Assembly: GCA_963828405.1 (NCBI GenBank)
Contig: CAWHEG010000017.1
Location: forward strand, 1-20,668
Length of the DNA: 20,668 nucleotides
Origin: JANMJD01 sp963828405
GTDB lineage: Bacteria; Actinomycetota; Acidimicrobiia; Acidimicrobiales; Ilumatobacteraceae
Direction: 5' to 3'
The translations under genes and the position numbers were made by a program. Each line of letters begins with the position of its first letter. Position 1 is the first letter of the stretch. Below, one piece after another: positions 13,945 through 20,668 of this stretch. The notes below the pieces were generated by a model that saw only the letters and a list, made by a program, of their open reading frames with translations, was not told the DNA's origin and made no database searches.

Positions 13945-15674
13945 CGCCCGGCCGCCACGGAGTGCTGGGAGGCGACGATCTCGGCATAGGTGGGGCAGCT
14001 GGCCAGCAGGGCGTCGTGGGTGCCGAGTCCGACCACCGAGCCGTCCTCGACGACGAGGATCTGATCGGCGCCGGCGATGGTCGACACCCGCTGGGCGACG
14101 ACGATCACCGTGGACTCGGCGGTGAACGGCACCAGCGCGGCGCGCAGCCGGGCATCGGTGGCGAGATCGAGCGCCGAGAAGGAATCGTCGAACAGATAGA
14201 TCTCCGGCTTGCGGATCAGCGCCCGGGCGATGGCCAGCCGCTGGCGCTGGCCGCCCGAGACGTTCGATCCCCCCTGGGTGATGCGGGCCTCCAGTCCACC
14301 GTCCATCGCCCGTACGAAGTCCTCCGCCTGGGCGGTCCGCAGCGCCTCCCACACCTCCTCGTCGGTGGCATCGGGTCGGCCGTAGCGCAGGTTGCCGGCG
14401 ACGGTCCCCGAGAACAGGTACGGCCTCTGGGGCACCAGCCCGATCCGGCTCCACAGCGCCTCGGGGGCCAGGTCGCGCACGTCGACCCCGTCGATCAGCA
14501 CCGCCCCCTCGGTGGCGTCGGCGAGACGGGCGATCAGGTTGACGAGGGTCGTCTTGCCCGAACCCGTACTGCCGACGATGGCGGTCGTCTGTCCGGCGAT
14601 CGACGTGAACGAGATGCCGTCGAGCACGGCGGCCTCGGCGCCCGGGTACTGGAACCCGACGTTGCGCACCTCGACCGATCCCCGGCCGGTGACCTCGTGG
14701 ACCGGGTTCGAGGCGATCACGACCGACGACGGGGTCGCCAGGACCTCCTCGATGCGCTCGGCGCACACCGCCGCGCGGGGGATCAGCACGGCCAGGAAGC
14801 TGGCCATCATCACCGACATCAGGATCAGGGCGAGGTAGCTGAGGAAGGCGACGAGTGCGCCGATCCTCAGCTGCCCGCGGTCGATGCGGTCGGCGCCGAT
14901 CCACAGCACGGCGACGCTCGACACGTTGAGCACGAGCACGACGATCGGGAAGAAGAACGATTGCAGCCGCCCGGCACGCAGGGCCGTCTCCGAGAGCTCC
15001 GCGTTGACGTCCCCGAAGCGTGCCGTCTCGTGGGGCTCGCGGACGAAGGCACGCACGACGCGCATCCCCGTGATCTGCTCGCGCAACGTCCGGTTGATCG
15101 CGTCGATGCGCTCCTGCATCACCCGGAACTGCGGCACCATCCGGGTGATGACCAGGGCGATGGCGGCGATGAGCAGGGGGACGGCGACGACCAGCACCCA
15201 CGACAGACCGGTGTCCTCACGGAGCGCCATGATCACCCCGCCGACGATCGTCATCGGGGCGGCGATCAGCATCGTGCACGTCATCTGGACCATCATCTGG
15301 ACCTGCGTGACGTCGTTGGTGATCCGGGTGATCAGCGACGGCGCGCCGAACTGGCCCACCTCACGGGCCGAGAAGTCGGTGACGGTGTGGAAGAGCCCGC
15401 TGCGCACGTCGCGGCCGAACCCCATCGCCGCCTTCGACCCGAAGTACACCGCGGCGACGGCGAAACCGATCTGGGCGAGCGTCACCACCAGCATCAACCC
15501 GCCCTTCGACCAGATGTAGCCGGTGTCGCCGCGGGCGACGCCCCGGTCGATGATGTCGGCGTTGAGGCTCGGCAGATACAGCGAGGCGACCGTCTGGACG
15601 AGCTGCAGGGCCATCACGGCGACGAGGATCCTGCGGTACGGGTGGAGGTGGCGCCGGAGCAGCTTCAGCAGCAC
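13941..15674 (-). CDS. ABC exporter half-transporter, degenerate NBD (TM287-like)
   Basis: 577-aa TMD-NBD subunit. The N-terminus LLRRHLHPYRRILVAVMALQ and LYLPSLNADIIDRGVARGDT are typical of this subfamily, followed by six TM helices to about residue 300. NBD: Walker A GSTGSGKT (368-375), canonical signature VSGGQ (472-476), Walker B YLFDD with Asp497 in place of the catalytic Glu, and Gln528 replacing the H-loop His (VAQRVST). The end GLGTHDALL--CPTYAEIV--Q matches TM287. Its Walker site pairs with the deviant VSAGE of the partner to form the degenerate ATP site, while its signature completes the active site. GTG 15674 follows the stop of a 13-codon upstream ORF by one base. Confidence 0.9.
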   Translation of the reverse strand: MLLKLLRRHLHPYRRILVAVMALQLVQTVASLYLPSLNADIIDRGVARGDTGYIWSKGGLMLVVTLAQIGFAVAAVYFGSKAAMGFGRDVRSGLFHTVTDFSAREVGQFGAPSLITRITNDVTQVQMMVQMTCTMLIAAPMTIVGGVIMALREDTGLSWVLVVAVPLLIAAIALVITRMVPQFRVMQERIDAINRTLREQITGMRVVRAFVREPHETARFGDVNAELSETALRAGRLQSFFFPIVVLVLNVSSVAVLWIGADRIDRGQLRIGALVAFLSYLALILMSVMMASFLAVLIPRAAVCAERIEEVLATPSSVVIASNPVHEVTGRGSVEVRNVGFQYPGAEAAVLDGISFTSIAGQTTAIVGSTGSGKTTLVNLIARLADATEGAVLIDGVDVRDLAPEALWSRIGLVPQRPYLFSGTVAGNLRYGRPDATDEEVWEALRTAQAEDFVRAMDGGLEARITQGGSNVSGGQRQRLAIARALIRKPEIYLFDDSFSALDLATDARLRAALVPFTAESTVIVVAQRVSTIAGADQILVVEDGSVVGLGTHDALLASCPTYAEIVASQHSVAAGR

Positions 15675-15675
15675 G

Positions 15676-15717
15676 TCATGCGCCCGTGCCGGTGGGGAGC
15701 GGGCTCGTCCACGTCAT
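15676..15717 (-). CDS. 13-aa upstream ORF (leader peptide) before the ABC exporter operon
   Basis: ATG 15717 lies 8 bases after TAACGT, the same geometry as the other leaderless starts. It reads MTWTSPLPTGTGA and stops with TGA at 15676-15678, one base before the exporter GTG at 15674. The frame differs from that of the exporter. If translated, terminating ribosomes would be placed exactly at the exporter start, which lacks its own Shine-Dalgarno. It could therefore act as a coupling or sensing leader. Product function unknown; existence inferred from promoter and spacing. Confidence 0.4.
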   Translation of the reverse strand: MTWTSPLPTGTGA

Positions 15718-15725
15718 CTCCCGGC

Positions 15726-15731
15726 ACGTTA
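15726..15731 (-). promoter_or_regulatory. -10 hexamer TAACGT for the exporter operon
   Basis: Read on the minus strand, TAACGT is followed by GCCGGGAG and then ATG 15717 of the upstream ORF. No better promoter is seen between this ATG and the exporter GTG, so the operon is probably transcribed from here. Confidence 0.4.
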
Positions 15732-15778
15732 CAGCGGCACCCGTGTTTGCCCCCCAGGGTGCCGACCCGCAAGCGGCG

Positions 15779-15810
15779 GAACTCTGACGCACCACCTCGG
15801 TACTGTCGGT
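15779..15810 (+). promoter_or_regulatory. Promoter module of SWIM gene, copy 1 of a shared 32-base element
   Basis: It starts GAACTCTGACGCACC and ends TACTGTCGGT. It matches 19799-19830 at 26 of 32 positions with no gaps. The -10 TACTGT (15801-15806) lies 8 bases before ATG 15815. A GAAC box sits 16-18 bases upstream of the -10, reminiscent of an ECF-sigma -35 element; that assignment is tentative. Confidence 0.5.
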
Positions 15811-15814
15811 GGGG

Positions 15815-17236
15815 ATGAAGACGCGCTGGCCGATCGAGGAGGTGGAGGCGCTGGCGGCCGGGGCGCGGGCACTGTCGGCCGCCCGCCTGGCGGCCGTCCC
15901 GGCCAAGTGGTCGGCCACCGGGTGCGACGCCGAAGCCGTCTGGGGCCTGTTCGTCGGCACGCCGGGCGAGCCGTACCAGACGGCAGTCGAGCTCGGCTCG
16001 GCCGCGCCACGCTGCTCGTGCCCGAGCCGCAGGTACCCGTGCAAGCATGCCGTCGCCCTGCTGCTGCTGTGGGCCGGCGGGCATGTGGCCGAGGGCCCGG
16101 GCCGCCCGGCATTCGCCGCCGAATGGATGGCCCGCCGCGCCCGGGCCACTGCTGCGGCCGCCGCCCGCGAGGCCGACGCCGACCCCGCCGAGGCGGTACC
16201 CCGGCGCCCCCGGGCCGCCGGGCGCGCCGACACCGTGCCGTTCGAGGCCCCACCACCCGATCCGGCACGCGACAGGCGGGCCGCGGAGCGTATGGCCCGG
16301 ATGATGGGCGGGCTGGTGGAGTTCGAGAAGTGGCTGGGGGACTGCCTGCGCGGCGGGCTGACCGCGCCGGTGCTGGCCTCGTACCGCCACTGGGACCAGG
16401 CCGCGGCCCGGCTCGTCGACGCCCAGGCGCCCTCGCTGGCCAATCGTGTCCGGCGGGTCGGATCGTTGGTCGGGGTCGGTCCGGCGTGGCACGAGCGGGT
16501 GTTGGGCGAGCTGGCGATGATGTCGCTGCTCTCGTCGGCCGGTCGGCGCCTCGCCCAGCTCGAGCCCGACCTGGCCGATTCGGTGCGGGCGGCGCTGGGG
16601 TGGACCGTGCGCCAGGCCGATGTGCTTGCCGCCGCGCCCGAGTCCGGTGAGTGGGAGGTGCTCGGCCGCGGCGACGTGCTCGAGGACCGCATCGTCGTCC
16701 GCCGTACGTGGCTGCGGGAGTCGGCTCCGAGCCGACGCTGGGCGCTGGTCCTCTCGTTCGCCGCCTACGGCCAGAGCCTCGCCGACACCCCGCTGCCCGG
16801 CGACCGTCTGCACGCCGACCTCCACCGCTACCCGGGTCGCGGCGAACTGCGCTGCCTGATCGGCGACGTCGCCGAGCACCGGCCCGGCCACCACGCCCTG
16901 CCGGCGACGACGTCGCTCGCCGGCGCCTGCGACGAGATCGGCGGAGCGCTCGCCGGCGTGCCGTGGCTGGAGCGCTGGCCGGTGTGCGTGCACGCCGCGC
17001 CGACCTTCGCCGACGGGCGCTACGTGCTCGGCGACCACACCGGCTCGCTGTCGATCGCCGGCCCGGCGAGCCCGGTCACCCTCGTCGCCGCGACCGGCGG
17101 GCGCCCCGCCCCGACGGTCTGCGAGTGGACGCCCGACGGGCTCGTGCCGCTCGCCGTCCACGCCGACGGCCGCCTCGTCGACCTCGGCCCCCGCGGCGGC
17201 TTCCACGAACGCCGGTGGTCCCTCCCGGAGCGCTGA
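15815..17236 (+). CDS. SWIM zinc-finger protein
   Basis: 473-aa cytosolic protein. The SWIM motif CSCPSRRYPCKH (Cys67, Cys69, Cys76, His78; CxCx6CxH) lies in the N-terminal third, inside GEPYQTAVELG..., then KHAVALLLLWAGG. The rest is a helical Ala/Arg-rich linker and a beta-rich C-terminal region typical of the family. In actinobacteria this gene normally heads an operon with a DUF5691 protein, a MoxR-type AAA ATPase and a VWA protein; the biological role is not established, though MoxR-VWA pairs suggest a chaperone or metal-insertion activity. ATG 15815 fits the leaderless spacing; GTG 15809 is in frame but less likely. Here the next operon gene is 2.6 kb away, after a surface-protein gene. 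Confidence 0.88.
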   Translation: MKTRWPIEEVEALAAGARALSAARLAAVPAKWSATGCDAEAVWGLFVGTPGEPYQTAVELGSAAPRCSCPSRRYPCKHAVALLLLWAGGHVAEGPGRPAFAAEWMARRARATAAAAAREADADPAEAVPRRPRAAGRADTVPFEAPPPDPARDRRAAERMARMMGGLVEFEKWLGDCLRGGLTAPVLASYRHWDQAAARLVDAQAPSLANRVRRVGSLVGVGPAWHERVLGELAMMSLLSSAGRRLAQLEPDLADSVRAALGWTVRQADVLAAAPESGEWEVLGRGDVLEDRIVVRRTWLRESAPSRRWALVLSFAAYGQSLADTPLPGDRLHADLHRYPGRGELRCLIGDVAEHRPGHHALPATTSLAGACDEIGGALAGVPWLERWPVCVHAAPTFADGRYVLGDHTGSLSIAGPASPVTLVAATGGRPAPTVCEWTPDGLVPLAVHADGRLVDLGPRGGFHERRWSLPER

Positions 17237-17468
17237 ACACACCGACTCCGGATACATGCCGCGCTGGGCTCAGTGTTTGAATTCGATCTCGGTGAGGTCA
17301 ATTAATTACTCTAAGTACTATTCATGAGGCACGGATCTCCCCGTGGGTGAATTCGAGAGCCGACAGTGGGTAAATAGCTCATTCTGCTCATTTCGATCGC
17401 CTCTCAGAGCGTTCAGACTCTCGTCGGTCGCCGAAATCTGCGAGCGGCCTCAACTCGAGGAGTCATCA
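17237..17468 (+). promoter_or_regulatory. AT-rich leader region of the surface-protein gene
   Basis: 232 bases without a gene and clearly poorer in GC than either flank (for example AATTAATTACTC around 17300). TACTAT at 17316-17321 is a strong -10 candidate, which would give a leader of about 140 bases. TGAATTCGA occurs twice (17279-17287 and 17348-17356). CACGG-ATCTC-CCCGTG (about 17331-17346) can form a short hairpin just before the second copy. A long structured leader ahead of a secreted protein gene invites a riboswitch search, but I cannot assign a class. Confidence 0.4.
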
Positions 17469-19715
17469 ATGGGACGATCGTCGAACATACGCCGCGTGGG
17501 GCGTCGTCTACGGGGAGGGCCGGTTCTCGCTGTCGCAGTCCTGGCGGTCGCCGTCCTGCCCGGACTGGCGAGCGCCGACGACATCGTCGACACCGTTGAC
17601 GGTTCGGTCGATTCCAACCGCGAGAACGTGACCATCACCGCCGGCGGTAGCACCTCCGTCGGCTTCTTCGTCAATGCCAACACCGGGGGCGGCGATGCGG
17701 CCGGGTGCAACGCGACCAGCGGATCTCCGGCCGTGGTCACCATCTCCCCGCCGGTCGAAATCACAGCGACTCCGTCGACTCTGTCGTTCTCGTCGTGTGG
17801 TACGACGTTGAGCTCGTCGTTCTCGTCGACGGCCCTCGGTCAGACCAACGTCGACAACTTCAGCGTCGCCGGCGGCATCGCGGGCAGCTCATGGGTCACG
17901 AACACCGCGAGGTTCATCCTCAACGTGAACCCTCGGCCGGTGGCAGCGCTCGGCGCCACGGCGACGGGAACCAGCTCGATCGGCCTGTCCTGGACCGCAT
18001 CTCCCGACGCCGCCAGCATCAGCAGCTACGAGATCACCCGGTCGCCGGCATTCGCCACGACGCCGCAGTTGGCAGCCGCGGCCGCTGTGTCGTTCGGCGA
18101 CTCGGGCCTGACACCCGATACCGAGTACTGCTACACGGTGGTCGCCCTCTACAACCCCGGAGGCGGTTTCCGGAGCGAGACGCGAACGGCGTGTGCGAGG
18201 ACGCGAGCCCTCGATACCACCGCGCCGACCATCGGCTATGAGCTCGACCCACCCGCTCCCGACGGCGCCGCTGGCTGGTACGTCGGCGATGTCACGCTGA
18301 CCTGGACGGTGACGGATCCGCAGAGCCCGTACACGACGACCGGATGCGTCGACCAGCAGATCACCTCCGACCAGGCGAACACGACGTACTCGTGCTCGGC
18401 GACGAGTGCCGGCGGGAGCGCCGGGCCCGTGACGGTTTCGATCAAGCGTGACGCCACCGCCCCGACGATCTCGGCTTCCCTCGATCCCGATTCGGGTGGC
18501 GGCTGGAACACGACGAATGTCGCCGTGACCTATGTCTGCGACGACGAGCTCTCGGGTGTCGCTTCGTGCGGGCCGGATCAGACGCTGTCCAGCGAGGGCG
18601 ACGCAGTCCCCTACGGCGGCACCGCGGTCGACGTGGCCGGCAACGACGCATCGGTCACGGGTTCGGTCAAGATCGACAAGAGCGCTCCGACGATCTCGGC
18701 AGTGCTGTCGCCCGACGCCAACGTCAACGGCTGGCACAAGGGTGACGTCCATGTCGACTACAGCTGCGCCGACACGGTGTCGGGTGTCGCCTCCTGCGGG
18801 CCCGACGACGACCTGACCGGTGAGGGCAGCGCCGTCGGGTACTCGGGCACGGCCGTCGATGTCGCCGGTCTCAGCACCACCCTGTCGGGCACGGTCAAGA
18901 TCGACAGGACCGCCCCGACGATCTCGGCATCGCTGCCCGCCCCGAACGTCGCGGGCTGGTACAAGGCGAACGTTGTCGTCGACTACGGGTGCGCCGACGC
19001 GTTGTCCGGGGTCGCCTCCTGTGGACCGGATCAGACGCTGTCGACCGAGGGCGACGCCGTGGGCTACTCCGGCATCGCCGTCGACAACGCCGGCAACGAG
19101 AGCGGACCGGCCTCCGGAACCGTGAGGATCGACAGGACGTCTCCCGCGAATGCAGTCACGGGAGTGGCGAACGGAAGCACCTACGTGCTCGGCAGCGTGC
19201 CGAGCGCAGGCTGTTCGACGACCGACGGTCTCTCCGGGGTGTCGACCTCGGCTTCCCTGAGCGTCTCCCCCGGGTCCGTCGGGTCGATCACGGCCACCTG
19301 CTCGGGCGGCTCCGACGTTGCCGGGAACCTGGCGACGACGGCGAGCGCGACCTACACCGTCATCTACGCCTGGGACGGCTTCCGTCAGCCGGTGGACAAC
19401 CTGCCGGCGCTGAACGTCGTCAAGGCCGGCAGCGCCGTGCCGGTCAAGTTCAGCCTCGGAGGGAACCAGGGTCTCGCCATCATGGCGGCCGGATTCCCCA
19501 CCTCGAAGTCCGTCGAGTGTGGCTTGACGGCGGCCGAGGACGTCGTCGAGGTCACCGTGACGGCGGGGAGCAGCAGCTTGTCCTACGACGCCGCGGCAGA
19601 TCAGTACAACTACGTGTGGAAGACGGACAAGTTGTGGGCCGGCACGTGCCGGACGCTCACGGTGAAGCTGATCGACGGCACGATCCATCAGGCCAACTTC
19701 AGGCTCACGAAGTGA
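17469..19715 (+). CDS. Secreted multi-repeat surface protein with FN3-like and PxKF domains
   Basis: 748 aa. Signal peptide with Arg-rich front and AVLAVAVLPGLASA, probable cleavage before DD at about residue 37. Then comes an N-terminal domain beginning VDTVDGSVD with a Cys pair, an FN3-like domain (PVAALGATATGTSSIGLSWT to about residue 240), one degenerate and three clear 75-76-residue repeats (PTISASL..., GW, V-V-Y-C-D--SGVASCGPD, EG-AV-Y-G-AVD-AG), a fourth Cys-paired segment, and a C-terminal PxKF domain (AGSAVPVKFSLGGNQGL, then YNYVWKTDKLWAGTCRTL). Evenly placed Cys pairs suggest disulfides. No sortase motif or TM anchor is present at the end. AGGAG is 8 bases before ATG 17469. Likely an exported adhesion or wall-associated protein. 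Confidence 0.85.
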   Translation: MGRSSNIRRVGRRLRGGPVLAVAVLAVAVLPGLASADDIVDTVDGSVDSNRENVTITAGGSTSVGFFVNANTGGGDAAGCNATSGSPAVVTISPPVEITATPSTLSFSSCGTTLSSSFSSTALGQTNVDNFSVAGGIAGSSWVTNTARFILNVNPRPVAALGATATGTSSIGLSWTASPDAASISSYEITRSPAFATTPQLAAAAAVSFGDSGLTPDTEYCYTVVALYNPGGGFRSETRTACARTRALDTTAPTIGYELDPPAPDGAAGWYVGDVTLTWTVTDPQSPYTTTGCVDQQITSDQANTTYSCSATSAGGSAGPVTVSIKRDATAPTISASLDPDSGGGWNTTNVAVTYVCDDELSGVASCGPDQTLSSEGDAVPYGGTAVDVAGNDASVTGSVKIDKSAPTISAVLSPDANVNGWHKGDVHVDYSCADTVSGVASCGPDDDLTGEGSAVGYSGTAVDVAGLSTTLSGTVKIDRTAPTISASLPAPNVAGWYKANVVVDYGCADALSGVASCGPDQTLSTEGDAVGYSGIAVDNAGNESGPASGTVRIDRTSPANAVTGVANGSTYVLGSVPSAGCSTTDGLSGVSTSASLSVSPGSVGSITATCSGGSDVAGNLATTASATYTVIYAWDGFRQPVDNLPALNVVKAGSAVPVKFSLGGNQGLAIMAAGFPTSKSVECGLTAAEDVVEVTVTAGSSSLSYDAAADQYNYVWKTDKLWAGTCRTLTVKLIDGTIHQANFRLTK
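18462..19142 (+). repeat. Three tandem coding repeats of 225-228 bases
   Basis: Units begin at 18462, 18687 and 18915, each opening with CCGACGATCTCGGC, and the third runs to about 19142. Each encodes a 75-76-residue Ig-like unit with the motif SGVASCGPD and a partner Cys about 9 residues earlier. High DNA identity at unit starts suggests recent duplication or gene conversion, so copy number may vary between strains. A diverged fourth unit precedes them from about 18222. Confidence 0.7.
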
Positions 19716-19740
19716 TCGCCTAGCGACGATCGCCGTTCGA

Positions 19741-19778
19741 GCGCAAGGGGCACGCCCTACGGGGCGTGCCCCTTGCGC
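19741..19778. terminator. Strong hairpin terminator with UACG tetraloop
   Basis: GCGCAAGGGGCACGCCC pairs perfectly over 17 bases with 19762-19778 around a TACG loop (C-UACG-G, an extra-stable UNCG tetraloop). It starts 25 bases after the surface-protein stop. No T-tract follows, which is common for actinobacterial terminators. It isolates the surface-protein gene from the DUF5691-like gene. Confidence 0.75.
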
Positions 19779-19798
19779 GTCCGGACCGCGGTGCCGGC

Positions 19799-19830
19799 GA
19801 ACCCTGGCGCACCGTGTCGTTACTGTCGGT
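19799..19830 (+). promoter_or_regulatory. Promoter module of DUF5691-like gene, copy 2 of the shared element
   Basis: It starts GAACCCTGGCGCACC and ends TACTGTCGGT, matching the SWIM promoter copy at 26 of 32 positions. The -10 TACTGT (19821-19826) lies 7 bases before ATG 19834, a leaderless arrangement. Confidence 0.5.
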
Positions 19831-19833
19831 CCC

Positions 19834-20668
19834 ATGACGGCGTCAGGGGCGCACGAGATGGAGCGGGTGCAGGTCGGCGACGGGCCGCGTCCCGGGGCGG
19901 CGCCGGCGGACGGCGACTCGTGGTCGCTGGCCGATCTCTGGCGTCGGGTGGCGAGCGTGGCGCTGCTCGGGGCCGATCGTCGACCGGTGCCCCCGGTGCC
20001 GGCCGGCCCGATCGGTGATCTGCTCGGCGGGCGCCGTCCGGCGGACGGGGCCGAGGCACTCGCCGAACTGGCGGCCGCGCTCACGGTGGTGCGACGCGCC
20101 GGCATGCGCCCCGGGCCGATCCAACCGCTCCTGGTGCCGCCCGCGGTCGACCCGCGCCCGACGTGCCCGCAGGCTGCCGTCGAGCGGGTCACCCACCTCG
20201 TCGACGAATGGCCCGAGCTCGTCGACGAATGGCTCGGGCTGGTCCGGCGGGGAGGGTGGCGGCTGCCCGGCGACGTCACCGTCTGGCTCCTCACCCGGTT
20301 CCGTGCCGACCCGGCCCGACGAGCAGCCGTCGTCGCCCTGAGTGGCGATCTCGCCGACTGGCTGATCGGGTTGTTCCCGGCCCTCGCCGTGCGCGGCGAC
20401 CGGCGGCCCGCCGATCGCCCCGAGTCGGTGCCGATCGGCCGCGCGACGGGGCTCGATCCGGCGACCATCGCCGCTGGTCTCGAATCCGGGGCGCTGTCGA
20501 CCCGGCACCGGACCATGCTCGTCCACACGATCGCCGGCTGCGACCCCGCCCAGTTGGCCCCCGTGGCCGAGGCGCTCAAACGGGCCGGGGTGAACCCCGA
20601 CACGATGGGCCTCGCCCTGTCGCTCGCCGACCTGGCCCGCACCCGCCACGAGATGATCACGGAGCTCG
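19834..20668 (+). CDS. DUF5691-like protein, 3' end beyond window
   Basis: 278 codons are visible with no stop before the window edge. The opening WSLADLWRRVASVALLGADR-RPVPP, then LLGG-RPADGAEALAELAAALTVVRRAG and LLVPPAVDPRPTCPQAAVER match my memory of DUF5691 proteins, helical-repeat-like cytosolic partners of SWIM zinc-finger proteins. No signal peptide or TM segment. ATG 19834 is 7 bases after TACTGT. The usual downstream genes (MoxR-type AAA ATPase, VWA protein) would lie just beyond the window. Its function is unknown; assignment rests on sequence feel plus the SWIM neighbour. Confidence 0.7.
   Translation, partial: MTASGAHEMERVQVGDGPRPGAAPADGDSWSLADLWRRVASVALLGADRRPVPPVPAGPIGDLLGGRRPADGAEALAELAAALTVVRRAGMRPGPIQPLLVPPAVDPRPTCPQAAVERVTHLVDEWPELVDEWLGLVRRGGWRLPGDVTVWLLTRFRADPARRAAVVALSGDLADWLIGLFPALAVRGDRRPADRPESVPIGRATGLDPATIAAGLESGALSTRHRTMLVHTIAGCDPAQLAPVAEALKRAGVNPDTMGLALSLADLARTRHEMITEL

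Noticed and set aside
13945..15201. Continuation of the second ABC subunit frame upstream of 13944
   Set aside because: The translation there is low-complexity Arg/Pro-rich and lies over the first ABC subunit in another frame. The ATG at 13944, overlapping the TGA, is the natural start.
13845..15818. A 657-codon plus-strand frame antisense to the ABC genes
   Set aside because: Composition is dominated by Arg, Gly, His and Asp, as expected from reading the complement of a GC-rich gene. No domain is recognisable.
17889..20660. A 923-codon open frame on the minus strand
   Set aside because: It is antisense to the surface-protein gene, the terminator and the DUF5691-like gene, and its translation is Arg/Gly/Ala-rich with no family signal. 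High GC makes such frames common.
1..20668. CRISPR array, rRNA genes, prophage structural genes
   Set aside because: No regularly spaced short repeats, no rRNA-like conserved stretches and no capsid, tail or terminase-like proteins were seen on either strand.

Overview
The window is very GC-rich actinobacterial DNA. The gene families (TIGR03086/mycothiol-type DinB protein, SWIM zinc finger plus a DUF5691-like partner, PxKF-domain surface protein), heavy use of GTG starts and many leaderless starts all fit Actinomycetota. An Acidimicrobiia-type lineage is a guess from family resemblance only. No rRNA, tRNA or CRISPR array is present, and no gap over 300 bases is free of genes or gene remnants.

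Left part (1-about 8,210), accessory and decaying. Two intact small genes (a conserved hypothetical and a DinB/maleylpyruvate-isomerase-like protein) are followed by a stretch of visibly lower GC filled with broken genes. These are an AlbA_2/Schlafen-type protein and an HNH endonuclease (tail to tail, each off by one base), a winged-helix nucleotidyltransferase (one extra base) facing a HEPN protein that lacks its central helices, an intact PhzS-like flavin monooxygenase with a YciI-like protein, a wrecked LigI-type amidohydrolase, an IS630 transposase scrap, a frameshifted TetR-like regulator coupled to an intact DUF3237 gene, and a toxin/antitoxin-like pair with damaged ends. The stretch ends with paired 10-bp direct repeats and a tRNA 3'-end-like sequence at 8,188-8,206. 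I read this as the attachment-site end of an integrated element whose other end lies outside the window.

Right part (about 8,270-20,668), mostly intact and chromosomal in character. Minus-strand genes are a YdeI/OmdA-like protein, a terpenoid-cyclase-fold hypothetical, a one-TM SHOCT protein and an SDR oxidoreductase. The SDR gene is divergent from a class III CoA-transferase gene. Next comes a minus-strand pair encoding a heterodimeric ABC exporter of the TM287/288 type, with one degenerate and one consensus ATP site, preceded by a 13-codon upstream ORF. On the plus strand follow a SWIM zinc-finger gene, a large secreted repeat protein ending in a PxKF domain, and the start of a DUF5691-like gene that runs off the window. 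SWIM and DUF5691 genes normally sit together, so the surface-protein gene appears to have been inserted between them. Both flanking genes carry a near-identical promoter module.

Two regulatory signals stand out. Seven translation starts lie 7-8 bases after a TANNNT -10 hexamer, the geometry of leaderless mRNAs. The SWIM and DUF5691 starts additionally share 26 of 32 upstream bases. Frame breaks cluster in the left half: six are single extra bases, several in short homopolymers, so sequencing or assembly error must be weighed against true decay. The amidohydrolase, with several indels plus a nonsense codon at a conserved Trp, is decayed in any case.
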